Below are positions 30,078-30,375 of a stretch of DNA of 30,375 bases, piece by piece. Below the pieces are notes generated by a model. It had not been told where the DNA came from and searched no databases. It saw only the letters and a program-made list of their open reading frames with translations. Each line of letters begins with the position of its first letter. Within the stretch, counting starts at the first letter, position 1. A program made the translations under genes and the position numbers. The DNA is from Irineochytrium annulatum (taxonomy: Eukaryota; Chytridiomycota; Chytridiomycetes; Chytridiales; Chytridiaceae). Where the stretch lies: NCBI GenBank assembly GCA_027600665.1, contig JADGJL010000227.1, positions 1 to 30,375 on the forward strand. Reading direction: 5' to 3'.

Positions 30078-30375
30078 ATGGCGCCCAACCGAAGCAAGGT
30101 CGTGCTCCCGCCGTACCTGGCGAACCTCATCTCCGCGTATGTGAGGAACAAACGAAGTATCGGCCGTGGGATCGGCGGCGTCGTCCTGCTGGGCCTGCTG
30201 TACAAAGCCAAGTCCGTCATGGACGCGACCAGGAAGGCGCCGAAGGGCCTCCGCGGTCTGCCCAAGAGCCAGCAGGACCTTGTCGAGATCGCGAGGAGGG
30301 CAGAGGCGGAGAGGGCGGCCGAGGCCGCCGCGAAGAAGAATGGGGTCGTCGCATCGGGGGGCAGGGGGAAGAAGA
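30078..30375 (+). CDS. Probable peroxisomal ABC transporter, ABCD/Pxa family (5' part only)
   Basis: An open frame of 99 codons runs off the right edge. It begins MAPNRSKVVLPPYLANLISA then YVRNKRSIGRGIGGVVLLGL. This is a short lead, a Leu-rich helix, the basic RNKRSIGRG segment and a hydrophobic helix. A long Lys/Arg/Ala-rich charged linker (EIARRAEAERAAEAAAKKNG) follows, ending GGRGKK. The pattern is that of the N-terminus of peroxisomal half-transporters (ABCD1/Pxa1/Pxa2), which carry very-long-chain acyl-CoA into peroxisomes. The linker normally leads into the first conserved transmembrane block. The ABC signature and Walker motifs would lie outside the window, so the family call is provisional. 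Confidence 0.55.
   Translation, partial: MAPNRSKVVLPPYLANLISAYVRNKRSIGRGIGGVVLLGLLYKAKSVMDATRKAPKGLRGLPKSQQDLVEIARRAEAERAAEAAAKKNGVVASGGRGKK

Larger units (their letters stand above)
28187..30258. repeat. Tandem duplication unit B (GPI gene + spacer + ABCD 5' end)
   Basis: This is the second unit, beginning at the stop codon of GPI copy 2 and running to the point in the ABCD gene (agccagcaggac, near 30269) where copy A is cut off. It differs from unit A mainly by extra sequence at about 29485-29810, which includes a TRIP4-like relic. The right end is given to within about 15 bp. Confidence 0.8.

Noticed and set aside
1..30375. CRISPR arrays, prokaryotic operons, rRNA genes, intact transposons
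   Set aside because: No regularly spaced repeats, Shine-Dalgarno-led operons, rRNA sequence, terminal inverted repeats, LTR pairs or reverse-transcriptase/transposase motifs were seen. All genes are intron-bearing and eukaryotic.

Overview
The window reads as nuclear DNA of a filamentous or zoosporic fungus that is not a Saccharomyces-type yeast. Most genes are cut by several short GT-AG introns of roughly 40-110 nt. Genes lie on both strands and are tightly packed. The set combines fungal families (YAT-type amino-acid permease, Kre9/Knh1-like GPI wall proteins) with an assembly factor for respiratory complex I, which Saccharomyces lacks. I cannot fix the phylum. The ALIX-type Bro1 protein and a TRIC-like channel would not be out of place in an early-diverging lineage. 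All splice models below were built by hand from reading-frame continuity, GT-AG borders and family conservation.

Left part (1-7.6 kb): no recognisable gene in the first kilobase; a nine-exon Sel1-repeat protein ending in a CaaX box (1074-2885, +); ARL2 GTPase (4004-3239, -); NDUFAF3-like complex I assembly factor (4055-5143, +), divergent from ARL2 across 50 bp; and a nine-exon amino-acid permease (5389-7556, +).

Middle (7.9-17.4 kb), all on the minus strand: a 1,335-aa BTB protein whose BTB fold is split by an acidic insert and which carries a very long disordered tail; a seven-TM membrane protein; an ALIX/Bro1-type ESCRT adaptor in seven exons; and a weak small ORF.

Next (18.2-24.5 kb): a multi-exon gene with an N-terminal OTU cysteine-protease domain followed by about 500 residues that match no family I know. 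It is the best candidate for something undescribed. Then a TRIC-like cation channel (22517-21429, -) and a TRIP4/Rqt4 homologue (22597-24476, +), which share a 79-bp divergent promoter.

Right part (24.5-30.4 kb): gene-poor and rearranged. It holds a 79-aa CHORD-like zinc protein, a decayed third Kre9-like exon, two Kre9-like GPI-anchored protein genes, and the 5' end of a probable peroxisomal ABCD transporter running off the right edge. The two GPI genes belong to a tandem duplication of about 1.9 kb. The duplicated unit is the GPI gene, the intergenic region and the first ~200 bp of the ABCD gene. This leaves a frameshifted ABCD 5' fragment (27980-28186) fused directly to the stop codon of GPI copy 2. 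A diverged relic of the TRIP4 last exon sits inside the second unit at about 29.7-29.8 kb.

Functionally the window is a mosaic of housekeeping trafficking, mitochondrial and ribosome-rescue genes, transporters and wall genes. It is not one pathway. The points of interest are local: gene-unit duplication, split domains, shared promoters and the OTU protein.
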